Below are positions 1 to 7,644 of a stretch of 64,000 nt of DNA, one piece after another. The notes below the pieces were generated by a model. The model saw only the letters and a list, made by a program, of their open reading frames with translations. It was not told the origin of the DNA and did not search any database. This DNA is from Methylobacterium variabile (GTDB lineage Bacteria > Pseudomonadota > Alphaproteobacteria > Rhizobiales > Beijerinckiaceae), in assembly GCF_001043975.1 (NCBI RefSeq), contig NZ_LABY01000047.1:1-64000 (forward strand). Direction: 5' to 3'. Made by a program: the position numbers and the translations under genes. Within the stretch, counting starts at the first letter, position 1; the number at the start of each line of letters is the position of its first letter.

Positions 1-21
1 GATGCCAAGGCGCGAGGGTAT
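1..21 (+). repeat. Truncated end of dispersed long repeat (family A)
   Basis: The first bases match the last 20 bases of the family A element that occurs complete at 4796-4914, 11434-11551 and 25815-25932, with one change in the final hairpin arm. The rest of the element would lie before the window. Confidence 0.6.
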
Positions 22-22
22 A

Positions 23-480
23 ATAATGACTATCTCTGCCATTCCGCTCACGGCCGGGTGCACGCTGCCCAGTTCAAGGCGCAGACCTCATCTGCGCAAT
101 CTCTCGAACTGCCCGTGATGCAGCCGTAGTGACCCTGATGAGCGCAGGCGGCGCTTGGCGGAAAGGGGCTCGTCCCGCTTTCGACAACCGGCGCCGAAGC
201 CTCCTTGTTGAAAGGCAACTTCGGGTGGCTGGGACAGGTCGCTCAGCCGGCGACCTCGGGAGTCGCGAAACGTCTGTATGCCGGCAGGTGCCTTCAATCA
301 GTGCGGCTGGGGCGTCAGGCGGTTCCATGATCGGTCATGCGCGCGAGCCTCGACATTCGTTCCCTTACGCTGCGTGCGCGAGAACACATCGCGACAGTCA
401 GCGGTCACCTATATTCCAATCATCGCAACACAGGCAGGCACAGACGCCGGCCCACACAGCATCAGGAGCCAGCATACCAT
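23..480. other. No gene recognised upstream of the first small secreted protein
   Basis: Open frames cross this stretch on both strands, but none has a recognisable motif, a convincing start or a family resemblance. It presumably carries the promoter of the gene at 481; no clear -35/-10 pair was found. Confidence 0.4.
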
Positions 481-744
481 ATGAAGACCCGCATCGCTGC
501 CGTCGTCACCGCCCTCGTCCTTGGCGCCGCCCCGATCTCGTCCGCCATGGCATTCGGCCCCGTGTTCACCTCGTCCTCGCCCCGTGACGTCGAGACCACT
601 GGCTCGCTCGGCAGCCCGTTCGGCAACGGCACCCGGCCGTTCTACGGCGCCTGCCCGATGAGCTCGGCCTCGGAGGGCAACGCCAACCAGCAGAACTTCC
701 CGGTCAAGCAGTACGGCCAGACCTCGGGCGGGTACCGCTGCTGA
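481..744 (+). CDS. Small secreted hypothetical protein (87 aa)
   Basis: An 87-residue protein that begins with a clear Sec signal peptide: a basic N-terminus (MKTR), an Ala/Leu/Val-rich core and an SAMA-type cleavage site near residue 24. The mature part is short, polar and Ser/Gly/Asn-rich, with two cysteines, one in GACPMSS and one as the final residue, which could form a disulphide. The start at 481 was chosen because the signal peptide begins there and the upstream part of the frame looks noncoding. No enzymatic motif is visible. Similar short secreted proteins are common in Methylobacterium. Function unknown. Confidence 0.65.
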   Translation: MKTRIAAVVTALVLGAAPISSAMAFGPVFTSSSPRDVETTGSLGSPFGNGTRPFYGACPMSSASEGNANQQNFPVKQYGQTSGGYRC

Positions 745-755
745 GGGTGGTCGAG

Positions 756-866
756 ATGAGCGAGATGAAGCTTCTGCGCGCCGTGTCCTACGGCATGATC
801 GGTGTCCTGGCCGGCGGCCTCGCCATGACGGTCGTGGGCACCGCTAACGCCCTGATGGGCATGTGA
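756..866 (+). CDS. Very small single-pass membrane protein (36 aa)
   Basis: A 36-codon frame starting 11 bases after the upstream gene. After a short polar start (MSEMKLLR) it encodes one hydrophobic stretch of about 22 residues rich in Gly, Ala, Val and Met, long enough to span a membrane once or to act as a signal anchor. A strong hairpin with a T run follows at 879-902, so the two small genes probably form a two-gene transcript. No function can be assigned. The evidence is position, hydrophobicity and the following terminator only. Confidence 0.4.
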   Translation: MSEMKLLRAVSYGMIGVLAGGLAMTVVGTANALMGM

Positions 867-878
867 TAGAGGTAAGAG

Positions 879-902
879 GGGCTGCCCACGGGCGGCCCTT
901 TT
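879..902 (+). terminator. Intrinsic terminator after the small-protein pair
   Basis: An 8-bp stem (879-886 with 891-898, one G-T wobble) closes a 4-base loop and is followed at once by TTTT. It lies 12 bases after the stop at 866. Confidence 0.75.
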
Positions 903-1308
903 CCACGTTCCGAGGCGTCCTCCGCCGATCGGCCGCGCGTGTGTCCTTACCGCTCCCACGCTGCAGCAAGGTTCCGGCAACACCTCTTACGCCGTCATTC
1001 ACTGCGGTTCTTAGCCTGCGGTTCAAGTTTGTCCGGCATCCTGCCCTCATGATCTCGGGGCTGGGAGGCAGAACCCGGGGCAGCCAGGCAACGACCTGGA
1101 CGACAGAGCACCACGATACGGGAGATGGCCTCGTCCAGCCGGCAGCGACCGGCGGCGGGGCCTTCTTCGTTGAGCGGAGCGCCCCCATTTTGTTCCGCGA
1201 GCGACAACAATGCCTTCCGCACGACGCTGATTAACGCCTGCAGGCTGAAGGCCGATGATGTCTCCAAGAGGCGGCGAGGTGCTCGAACGCCGCGACTGGA
1301 GACGAGTG
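903..1308. other. No supported gene
   Basis: About 400 bases between a terminator and the hydrolase gene. Frames open on both strands have no recognisable motif. It probably holds the hydrolase promoter, but no clear promoter elements were found. Confidence 0.4.
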
Positions 1309-2274
1309 ATGAAACATCTTCTGCTTGCCCTGATGCTCACGACGGCGGGCACCGTCCTTCCCCCTCATGCCAAGGCGGACCAGGCTCTGGCCGTCGCCCA
1401 GGCGCCGCCTACGGTCCATTACCGCACCGCGACGGTCGACGGCGTGAAGGTCTTCTATCGCGAGGCCGGCCCCGCGGACGGACCGGTCGTGCTGCTCCTG
1501 CACGGCTTCCCGACCTCCTCGCACATGTTCCGCAACCTGATCCCGACGCTCGCCGACCGCTACCGCGTCATCGCGCCGGACTACCCCGGCTTCGGCCAGA
1601 GCGAAGCCCCCGACCACACCAGGTTCGCCTACACGTTCGGCCACTACGCCGACCTGGTGGACGGCCTGCTCGGCCAGCTCGGCGCCCAGTCCTACGCCAT
1701 GTACGTGATGGATTACGGGGCACCGGTCGGGTACCGGCTGGCGCTCAAGCACCCGGAGCGGGTGACCGGCCTGATCGTCCAGAACGGCAACGCGTACGAC
1801 GAGGGCCTGCGCGAGTTCTGGAACCCGATCAAGACCTACTGGGCGGACGGCTCGGCCAAGAGCCGCGAGGCGCTGTCAGGCCTGGTCACGCTCCCCACGA
1901 CGATCTTCCAGTACACCGACGGCGTGCGGGACGTCTCGCGGATCAGCCCGGACAACTGGGTTCACGACCAGGCCCTGCTCGACCGGCCGGGCAACAAGGA
2001 CATCCAGCTCGACCTGTTCTACGACTACCGCACGAACGTGCCGCTCTACCCGCAATTCCAGGCGTTCTTCCGCGAGCGCAAGCCGCCGACGCTGATCGCC
2101 TGGGGCAAGAACGACAAGATCTTCCCCGAGGAAGGGGCGCATCCCTACCTTCGCGACCTGCCCAACGCGGATCTGCACATCCTCGACACCGGCCACTTCG
2201 CGCTCGAGGACAAGCTGGACGAGATGGCGCCCCTCATCCGCAACTTCCTCGACAAGAAGGTGGCCAAGCGCTGA
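1309..2274 (+). CDS. Exported alpha/beta hydrolase, haloalkane dehalogenase/epoxide hydrolase-like
   Basis: A 321-residue alpha/beta-hydrolase fold enzyme with an N-terminal signal peptide (about residues 1-23, ending HAKA), so it probably acts in the periplasm. The oxyanion motif HGFP is at 65-68. The nucleophile-elbow position is VMDYGAP with Asp135 in place of the Ser of esterases, and the catalytic His is His296 in TGHFALED. An Asp nucleophile is typical of haloalkane dehalogenases, fluoroacetate dehalogenases and epoxide hydrolases, which hydrolyse through an ester intermediate. The start at 1309 (MKHLLL) begins the signal peptide; an upstream in-frame ATG at 1255 would put 18 polar residues before it. 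The substrate is unknown. Monocistronic, with a strong hairpin after it. Confidence 0.85.
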   Translation: MKHLLLALMLTTAGTVLPPHAKADQALAVAQAPPTVHYRTATVDGVKVFYREAGPADGPVVLLLHGFPTSSHMFRNLIPTLADRYRVIAPDYPGFGQSEAPDHTRFAYTFGHYADLVDGLLGQLGAQSYAMYVMDYGAPVGYRLALKHPERVTGLIVQNGNAYDEGLREFWNPIKTYWADGSAKSREALSGLVTLPTTIFQYTDGVRDVSRISPDNWVHDQALLDRPGNKDIQLDLFYDYRTNVPLYPQFQAFFRERKPPTLIAWGKNDKIFPEEGAHPYLRDLPNADLHILDTGHFALEDKLDEMAPLIRNFLDKKVAKR

Positions 2275-2301
2275 TCCTTCCGAGGGCCGAGGATAGGACA
2301 T

Positions 2302-2347
2302 GCGACACGGACCGCGTCCTCTCACAAGGGCGCGGTCCGTGTCGCTT
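2302..2347 (+). terminator. Long perfect hairpin after the hydrolase
   Basis: A 15-bp perfect inverted repeat (2302-2316 with 2331-2345) with a 14-base loop lies 27 bases after the hydrolase stop. The T run is weak (TT then CCG), so the structure could also stabilise mRNA. Confidence 0.6.
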
Positions 2348-2651
2348 CCGCTGCATCAGGGAGACCCTGCGAGCGGTGCCTCCGCCAGGAGGATCGGGCG
2401 ACAAGCCGGTGTCGGTCGAGAGGCTGAGCTCGCGCCCGGGCACGCAGCTCGACGGCGGGATCTTGACCTGCGCCCGGAACGAGGTGTGGTCAGTGTCCTT
2501 GATGGGCGCGCACGCGCATCCGCTCCATCACGGACATGGTCACGATGGTCGCGGCGCGGCTCAGGCCCACCAGTCCGAGGCGGTCGCCCCCAACTGCGGG
2601 TGATGGTCGACCCCGCGAGGCCCCACACCATGCTGTGCATGGACAGACGGT
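2348..2651. other. No supported gene
   Basis: A 300-base gap before the toxin-antitoxin pair. No gene, RNA or repeat was recognised beyond short palindromic words. Confidence 0.4.
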
Positions 2652-2687
2652 GTCAGTACGTATATACATAATCTGTATAGACGGAGG
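2652..2687 (+). promoter_or_regulatory. Candidate VapB operator and ribosome-binding site
   Basis: An imperfect palindrome at 2652-2682 has arms GTCnnTACnnAT and ATnnGTAnnGAC in an AT-rich patch unlike its surroundings. GGAGG at 2683-2687 is a good Shine-Dalgarno 6 bases before the GTG start of the antitoxin. VapB antitoxins usually repress their own operon from such palindromes. Confidence 0.5.
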
Positions 2688-2693
2688 CGCGCC

Positions 2694-2936
2694 GTGCTCA
2701 GCATCAGGGACGAGGAAGTCCGAACCCTCGCCGAGATCGTCATGAAGAAGTGCGGCGCACCCAACCTGACTGCCGCCATCAAGCTCGCCTTGCAGCACGA
2801 GATCAAGCGCGCCGATGAGGCCGTGCCCTTGATCGATCGCGTGGCCGCGATCCGCGCTGCCGCCTTGGCGAAGGCGGACCGGCCGCCTGCACCGCCTCTG
2901 AGCGAGGCCGAGCGCGACGCCCTCTGGACGCGCTGA
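2694..2936 (+). CDS. vapB: VapB-family antitoxin
   Basis: An 80-residue protein of the short VapB/PSK type. An N-terminal DNA-binding part (about residues 1-45, MLSIRDEEVRTLAEIV onwards) is followed by a flexible Ala/Pro-rich tail with the acidic SEAERDALW end that would wrap the toxin. The GTG start has a GGAGG ribosome-binding site 6 bases upstream. The gene ends one base before the toxin gene, the usual tight antitoxin-toxin order. It should neutralise the VapC nuclease and, with it, bind the palindrome at 2652-2682. The call rests on size, order and toxin identity more than on strong sequence motifs. Confidence 0.8.
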   Translation: MLSIRDEEVRTLAEIVMKKCGAPNLTAAIKLALQHEIKRADEAVPLIDRVAAIRAAALAKADRPPAPPLSEAERDALWTR

Positions 2937-2937
2937 C

Positions 2938-3339
2938 GTGTTCATCGACACGTCCGCCATCGTCGCCATCCTGGCCGACGAACCGGAGGCGGCAGCCTTC
3001 CTCGCCTGTATCGAGGCCGCCCAGCGCCGGGACACCGGGCCGCATGTCCGCCTGGAGGCAACGATCAACCTGGCGCGCATCCTCGGCCTTCCGGTCGCCG
3101 TCGCGCAGGAGATGTACGACACATTCCTGGCCGCGGCCGGGATCAGCGTCGTCTCGATCGGCGATGCCGTCGCCCGCCTCGCCGTCGATGCCTTCGACAC
3201 GTACGGCAAGGGGCGAGGCCATCCGGCGCAGCTCAATTTCGCCGACTGCCTGTCCTATGGCTGCGCTGCTTACCATCGGGTTCCGATCCTGTTCAAAGGC
3301 CGGGACTTCATCCACACGGACTTGACGGTCGCACTCTAG
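2938..3339 (+). CDS. vapC: VapC-family PIN-domain RNase toxin
   Basis: A 133-residue PIN-domain protein. The four acidic residues expected to hold the Mg or Mn ion are present: Asp4 (FIDTSA), Glu40, Asp103 (NFADCLSY) and Asp123 (FKGRDF). The length is normal for VapC, so the toxin looks intact. VapC toxins cleave tRNA or rRNA when their antitoxin is degraded. The GTG start lies one base after the antitoxin stop. A short GC hairpin (3338-3353) follows the stop but lacks a T run. Directly downstream is a decayed insertion sequence, which suggests a mobile or plastic location. Confidence 0.9.
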   Translation: MFIDTSAIVAILADEPEAAAFLACIEAAQRRDTGPHVRLEATINLARILGLPVAVAQEMYDTFLAAAGISVVSIGDAVARLAVDAFDTYGKGRGHPAQLNFADCLSYGCAAYHRVPILFKGRDFIHTDLTVAL

Positions 3340-3359
3340 CGGCATGCGCCGCTCCGCGA

Positions 3360-3655
3360 TCCTCAGGGGCTTGGTCCAGGTAGCCAGGGCTTGATCGCCG
3401 GCATGGGCATGATCGCGTTTCCGCCTCGGCGGAAGAGATGTTGCAGGTCGATGGGGCATCGGCAGCCCCCTGCAGATCGGCTCGATCTCGTGGACCGCTC
3501 GAGGCTCGTCGATGCAGGTGGTCATGGCCACGACCGGCGGTCGAGCCCGGCATGATCACAATACGCTGAGGCTTTGCGCAGGAATTCGTTGGCTTGGCGC
3601 AGTTCGCGGTTTTCATGCTCTCGCACCTTTGATCCGTGCGCGCGCGTTCGTCCCA
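3360..3655 (-). pseudogene. Decayed IS3-family transposase remnant (OrfA end and OrfB start)
   Basis: Read on the minus strand, the DNA encodes broken pieces of an IS3-type transposase. The OrfA end DERAR, then after a frameshift HENRELRQANEFLRKAS, is the classic leucine-zipper motif. In another frame, CIDEPRAVHEIEPICRGLP matches the start of OrfB. Frames change at least twice and the rest of OrfB, with its DDE catalytic core, is missing. No terminal inverted repeats were recognised. This is a dead remnant, not an active element. Confidence 0.6.
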
Positions 3656-3912
3656 CGCTCTGGTCACGCTCGGATGGAGGCACGAGAGTTCCTCAGCGCC
3701 TCACCCGAGCAGCCGATCCTGGCGGCCATCAACAGGATTGCCACCTATTGCGAGCCGTGCTTGCCCTCGTGGTCGCACATCATCCGCACCGCAAGAGCAA
3801 ACCGATGCGTTCACTTCATCCCATCTCCATTTTCCCAGGAATTGAGCTGTCAGGACCCGCAGGGCAATTCACGAGCCGGCACGGGGTGGCAACGAGCAGC
3901 CTCGATCCCTAT

Positions 3913-4125
3913 ATGGACGTCATGCAAGATACCGCTTCCACACCCTACACGATCGAGATCTCTCCCATCACCAAGCCGGGCGGCCAGTACCAGTGGGCCA
4001 TCCGCAAGAACGGCAAGCTCGTCGAGCGCTCCGACCGTCCGCACCCGACCGAGGCCAAGGCCGAGGCCAGCGCGCTCGCTGCCGTCGAGCGGAGCATGCA
4101 TTCCACCGTCGGTGGTCGCTGGTAG
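3913..4125 (+). CDS. Small hypothetical cytoplasmic protein (70 aa)
   Basis: A 70-residue protein starting at ATG 3913 (MDVMQDTAS). The region around ISPITKPGGQYQWAIRKN reads like a compact beta-rich domain, followed by a helix in which EAKAEASALAAVE recurs. Codon use is that of a real high-GC gene from about 3910 on, whereas the same frame further upstream looks noncoding, which supports this start. No signal peptide and no catalytic motif. Function unknown; short proteins of this style occur in Methylobacterium and relatives. Confidence 0.5.
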   Translation: MDVMQDTASTPYTIEISPITKPGGQYQWAIRKNGKLVERSDRPHPTEAKAEASALAAVERSMHSTVGGRW

Positions 4126-4190
4126 ACCGGCGCTGGAACGGTCGCATTCTCACGATCTTCTCTGACGCGAGACGCCGCGAGGAGAACACG

Positions 4191-4463
4191 ATGAATGACG
4201 ATCGCGTATGATCCTTCGAGAAAAGCCTCTGGGCCGGTGATGCCGGCCACTCTAGGGAACTCGTCGACGACGAGTGCCTGATGGTGCACCCGCAGCCGCC
4301 CTTCGTCATGAGCGGGACGCAAGCGATCGAGGCGGTGGCTCATGCGCCTCGATGGTCGAAGATCGAAATCTCTCAGGAGCAGATCACGACGTGCCGACAA
4401 GCTCAAATACCTTGTCAGATCTTGCGAATCTCCGGTGGGAATCCTGCCACCCAGTCTGCATGA
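4191..4463 (+). pseudogene. DUF4440/NTF2-like protein gene with an early in-frame stop
   Basis: A frame with a good ribosome-binding site (GAGGAG) and ATG at 4191 is interrupted at codon 7 by TGA (4209-4211) and then continues open to 4463. The part after the stop resembles small SnoaL/DUF4440-type proteins: FEKSLWAGDAGHSRELV, then DDECLMVHP, PPFVMSG and APRWSKIEI. Relatives continue through a full cone-shaped domain of about 120 residues; here the similarity fades after about residue 70. The gene therefore looks inactivated by a stop and probably 3' decay. A downstream alternative start cannot be excluded. Confidence 0.5.
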
Positions 4464-4795
4464 TTGCTTGAAAAGATTGCGGGCTCCGCGAGCGCGCGTC
4501 AGGCGCAGAACACGAGCGCTGCGGTTCAATCCGATCTTGTGAGAAGCGGCGGAGCCGGGCCGCGGCGCCGGGTAGTTGGCCACGCAGAAGCCGAGCGCAC
4601 CCTCCCAGATCTGCCGCACTGCCCGGGCCCTCCCCCCGCTTAGCACTCGGCTTCGAGGCGCTGGTGCTGGATGTCACCGCCTTCCACCCCGTTGCGGATC
4701 CTGTTCGTCGTGCTGTCGAGCGCGCCGGCCTACCAGCCGGTCATCCGTCGCGAACCGGCCCTCCACGGGTGACCGGGCCGTCCTATGTGCATCTC
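4464..4795. other. No supported gene
   Basis: A GC-rich stretch between a pseudogene and a family A repeat. Frames on both strands lack recognisable motifs; it may be eroded accessory DNA. Confidence 0.35.
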
Positions 4796-4914
4796 ATACC
4801 CTCGCGCCTTCGCATCGACACGTCGATGCGAAGGCGTCCGGCGCATCAGCGCCGGCGCCCGTTCGGGCTTGCCTTGCGCCTCCGAACGGGTCCGTTCGAA
4901 GGCGCGGCGGTATC
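4796..4914 (-). repeat. Dispersed long repeat, family A, copy 1 (inverted)
   Basis: A 119-base element nearly identical, in reverse orientation, to those at 11434-11551 and 25815-25932. It is made of three consecutive inverted repeats, so a transcript would fold into three GC-rich hairpins. It lies downstream of the IclR gene, which reads towards it. It is like a BIME/REP cluster. Confidence 0.85.
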
Positions 4915-4977
4915 ACAAAACTCCCGCTGCGATGCCGCTGCCACAGCATGCCACGACGATGGTCGGGAGTTTTGTGA
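4913..4977. repeat. 13-bp perfect inverted repeat with 39-base spacer
   Basis: The arm TCACAAAACTCCC (4913-4925) is exactly repeated in inverse at 4965-4977. It starts exactly at the edge of the family A repeat and lies 85 bases beyond the IclR stop codon. The arms resemble insertion-element ends around a 39-base core, or a long-loop terminator. No coding content. Confidence 0.6.
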
Positions 4978-5061
4978 GAGACACTATGATGTCCGGCCGA
5001 TCGCCCGGACGCCGTTCGGGCTCGTGACATGGCCGCAGGAAGCCATCGTCCGAGGGCCGTG

Positions 5062-5862
5062 TCACACCATCTGCGGCCCGAGAGTCGCGGCGACATCGCG
5101 CAGGACGGGAAGGAAGCACTCCAGCATGCGGTCCACCGCGACCCGATCGACGTTCGCCCCGGCATTCAGGGCACACACGATCCGCCCGTCATAGCGCCTC
5201 ACCGGCACCGCGAGGGAGCGGTAGCCGACCTCGGCCTCCTGATCGACGAGCGAGTAGCCCCGCTCGCGGTCGCGGCGGATGGCGTCCGCGAGCGCGGCGC
5301 GGTCGACCAGGGTCTGCGGCGTCAAAGGCTCAGGCCGGATGCGCTCCAGGAACGCGGCGAGGTCCGCATCGTCGAGGCCGCCGAGGAGGATCCGTCCCAT
5401 CGAGCTGCAATATGCCGGGATCCGGTAGCCGACATCCACGCCCACGCCGAGCAGGCGGGTCGGCCCGGCGCGGGCGATGAACACGATGTCGTCCCCATCC
5501 AGGATCGCGGCGGAGCAGGCCTCGTTGAGTTGCGCCGCGACCCGCTCGACCGCCTGCTGCAGCGTCGCGGACAGGCTGTTGGACGCCAGATAGGCGGTCG
5601 CCAGGGACAGGACCTTGGGCGTGAGCTGGAACAGCCGCCCGTCCGACCTCACGTAGCCGAGGCAGTCGAGGGTGAAGAGCGCCCGCCGGACCGTGGCCCG
5701 CGGGAGGTCCACCTCCCGGGCGACGTCGGCCAGCGTCATCAGGCGGCGCTCCGCACCGAAGGCCGAGATCACGCGCAACCCCCGCGCCAGGGCCTCGGAG
5801 AAGTCCGGGCCGTGCTCGTCGACAAGGCGCTGGTCTGTCTCGGAACGTCTGACGCGCGGCAT
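5062..5862 (-). CDS. IclR-family transcriptional regulator (PcaR/PobR-like)
   Basis: A 266-residue regulator. An N-terminal winged helix-turn-helix (about residues 15-80, containing SEALARGLRVISAF and MTLADVAREVDLPRATVRRA) is followed by an IclR effector-binding domain (about 95-260) with typical AYCSSMGRILL and GYSLVDQEAEVGYRSLAVPV stretches. It is closest in style to the PcaR/PcaU/PobR subgroup, which senses aromatic acids. The ATG at 5862 was chosen because the family begins just before the helix-turn-helix; the frame is open further upstream. It is divergent from the Rieske oxygenase gene with palindromes between, so it probably controls the 6108-11367 block. Confidence 0.85.
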   Translation of the reverse strand: MPRVRRSETDQRLVDEHGPDFSEALARGLRVISAFGAERRLMTLADVAREVDLPRATVRRALFTLDCLGYVRSDGRLFQLTPKVLSLATAYLASNSLSATLQQAVERVAAQLNEACSAAILDGDDIVFIARAGPTRLLGVGVDVGYRIPAYCSSMGRILLGGLDDADLAAFLERIRPEPLTPQTLVDRAALADAIRRDRERGYSLVDQEAEVGYRSLAVPVRRYDGRIVCALNAGANVDRVAVDRMLECFLPVLRDVAATLGPQMV

Positions 5863-6030
5863 GGAACGATCTCTGGTGCGGCACCCGGAGCGATGAGCCG
5901 GCCCCCTGTGCGTGCCCCCGCCCGGACTGGCAAGAGCCACGAGCGCGACCGCCTGCCCTCCGAAGGCGCTTGAGACGGGCTTCGTCTGCACACCGATCGT
6001 GCTTGCAACGCCTCCAGGCTGACTTACAAT

Positions 6031-6053
6031 CGAACATATGTTCGTTGAACGAA
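6031..6053. promoter_or_regulatory. Overlapping palindromes, candidate IclR operator
   Basis: A perfect 14-base palindrome CGAACATATGTTCG (6031-6044) overlaps a second perfect palindrome, TTCGTT-G-AACGAA (6041-6053). They lie in the 245-base divergent gap, 169 bases from the IclR start and 55 bases from the oxygenase start. The motif is AT-rich against its surroundings and suits an IclR dimer pair. Confidence 0.6.
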
Positions 6054-6107
6054 CGTTCCGACGCGCCCGGGCTCGAGCGAGCACAGGCTCGACGAAAGGC
6101 CGCCGCC

Positions 6108-7466
6108 ATGATGAGCCGTGAGCAGAACGACCACATCACCCGCAGCGGACCAGGGACGCCGCTCGGCACGCTGATGCGCCGCTACTGGCAGCCGGCCGCC
6201 CTCGTGGACGAGTTGCAGGGCGATCGACCGGTGGTGCCGGTGCGGCTGCTCGGCGAGAACTTCGTGCTGTTTCGCGACGAGGCCGGGCGGTACGGGCTTC
6301 TCGACCGCGACTGCCCGCATCGCGGCGCCGACCTCGCCTTCGGCCGGCGCGAGCATGGGGGCTTGCGCTGCGCCTTTCACGGCTGGCTGTTCGACGTGGA
6401 GGGGCGCTGCCTCGAGACGCCCGCCGAACCGGCGGGCAGCAAGCTGTGCCAGAACATCCGGCAGCGTGCCTATCCGGTGATCGAGCGCAGCGGCATCCTG
6501 TTCGCGTATCTGGGCGAGGGCAAGCCGCCGGCCTTTCCCGAACTCGACTGCTTCCTCGCGCCCGACGCCTACACCTTCGCGTTCAAGGGCCTGTTCGAGT
6601 GCAACTGGCTCCAGGCGCTCGAGGTCGGGATCGATCCCGCGCACGCCTCGTTCCTGCACCGCTTCTTCGAGGACGAGGACACCGCCGCGTCCTACGGCAA
6701 GCAGTTCCGCGCCGCCTCGGCGGACAGCGAGCTGCCGATGACGAAGATCCTGCGCGAGTACGACCGGCCGATCATCAACGTCGAGCGTACGGAATACGGC
6801 ATGCGGCTGATCGCCCTGCGCGAGATCGACGAGGCGCGCACGCATGTCCGCGTCACCAACCAGGTCTTCCCGCACGCCTTCGTCATCCCGATGTCGGCCG
6901 ACATGACGATCACCCAGTGGCACGTGCCCGTCGACGACGAGCATTGCTACTGGTACGCGATCTTCACGAGCTACTCGTCGCCGGTCGACAAGCAGCGAAT
7001 GCGCGACCAGCGCCTGGAACTGTACGAGCTTCCGGAGTACCGCTCGCGGAAGAACAGGACCAACGATTACGGGTTCGATCCGCACGAGCAGGCCCACGAG
7101 ACCTATACGGGGATGGGCCTCGACATCAACGTCCACGACCAGTGGGCCGTCGAGTCGATGGGGCCGATCCAGGACCGGACGCGCGAGCATCTCGGGCAGT
7201 CCGACAAGGCCATCATCCTCTACCGCCGGATCCTGCGCGAGCAGATCGACAAGGCCGCGACGGGGGATGCCCCGCTGATGGTGCTCGACGCGCGGCACGC
7301 AAAAAGCATCCAGGGTCCCGCGACGATGGACGGGATCGGCCCGTCGAAGGGATGGGAGACCTACTGGATGGACGTGGACGTGCGCCGCCGCCGCGGAGCT
7401 CCGTGGATGCCCACACTCCCCTCCGACGTCACCCCCGACGCAGCCCGCCGGACCGCGGCCGAGTAG
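6108..7466 (+). CDS. Rieske non-haem iron oxygenase, alpha subunit (phthalate dioxygenase-like)
   Basis: A 452-residue terminal oxygenase. The Rieske [2Fe-2S] ligands are Cys69-x-His71 (CPHRG) and Cys88-x2-His91 (CAFHGW). The mononuclear iron site is formed by Asp176, His179 and His184 in EVGIDPAHASFLH. Size and architecture match homo-oligomeric phthalate 4,5-dioxygenase-type oxygenases, which hydroxylate or demethylate aromatic or N-heterocyclic substrates using electrons from a separate reductase. No reductase or ferredoxin gene is present nearby, so electrons must come from elsewhere. Start ATG 6108 (a second ATG is at 6111). The neighbours (IclR, ligase, binding protein, amidohydrolase) suggest attack on an imported amine or amide; the substrate is inference. 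Confidence 0.88.
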   Translation: MMSREQNDHITRSGPGTPLGTLMRRYWQPAALVDELQGDRPVVPVRLLGENFVLFRDEAGRYGLLDRDCPHRGADLAFGRREHGGLRCAFHGWLFDVEGRCLETPAEPAGSKLCQNIRQRAYPVIERSGILFAYLGEGKPPAFPELDCFLAPDAYTFAFKGLFECNWLQALEVGIDPAHASFLHRFFEDEDTAASYGKQFRAASADSELPMTKILREYDRPIINVERTEYGMRLIALREIDEARTHVRVTNQVFPHAFVIPMSADMTITQWHVPVDDEHCYWYAIFTSYSSPVDKQRMRDQRLELYELPEYRSRKNRTNDYGFDPHEQAHETYTGMGLDINVHDQWAVESMGPIQDRTREHLGQSDKAIILYRRILREQIDKAATGDAPLMVLDARHAKSIQGPATMDGIGPSKGWETYWMDVDVRRRRGAPWMPTLPSDVTPDAARRTAAE

Positions 7467-7489
7467 CGCGACGCATCGATCGGCGGCTT

Positions 7490-7639
7490 TTGGCCCAAGG
7501 ACGCTTGGCCCAAGGACGCTTGGCCCAAGGACGCTTGGCCCGAGAACGCTTGGCCCGAGAACGCTTGGCCCGAGAACGCTTGGCCCGAGAACGCTTGGCC
7601 CGAGAACGCTTGGCTCGAGAAGGCTTGGCCGGAGGACGA
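7490..7639 (+). repeat. 15-bp tandem repeat array (10 units) between oxygenase and ligase
   Basis: Ten head-to-tail 15-base units run from 7490 to 7639. Three read TTGGCCCAAGGACGC, five read TTGGCCCGAGAACGC, and the last two are variants. The first type includes the dyad CTTGG-C-CCAAG. The array starts 24 bases after the oxygenase stop, and its last unit supplies the GGAGGA ribosome-binding site of the next gene. The unit length is five codons and the frames stay open, but no gene is known to use it. Confidence 0.9.
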
Positions 7640-7644
7640 GTGCG

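Noticed and set aside
863-1267. Overlapping frames on both strands between the first terminator and the hydrolase
   Set aside because: No motif or convincing start; codon pattern looks random.
1125-2603. A long Arg/Pro-rich frame overlapping the alpha/beta hydrolase gene
   Set aside because: It is out of frame with the real gene, which has catalytic motifs and a signal peptide. Long open shadow frames are normal in DNA this GC-rich.
3512-4165. A 217-codon plus-strand frame over the IS3 remnant
   Set aside because: The minus-strand transposase remnant and the small gene at 3913 explain this DNA better; the frame itself is Ser/Arg-rich without motif.
7490-7639. CRISPR array
   Set aside because: The units are only 15 bases and directly adjoining, with no spacers and no cas genes.
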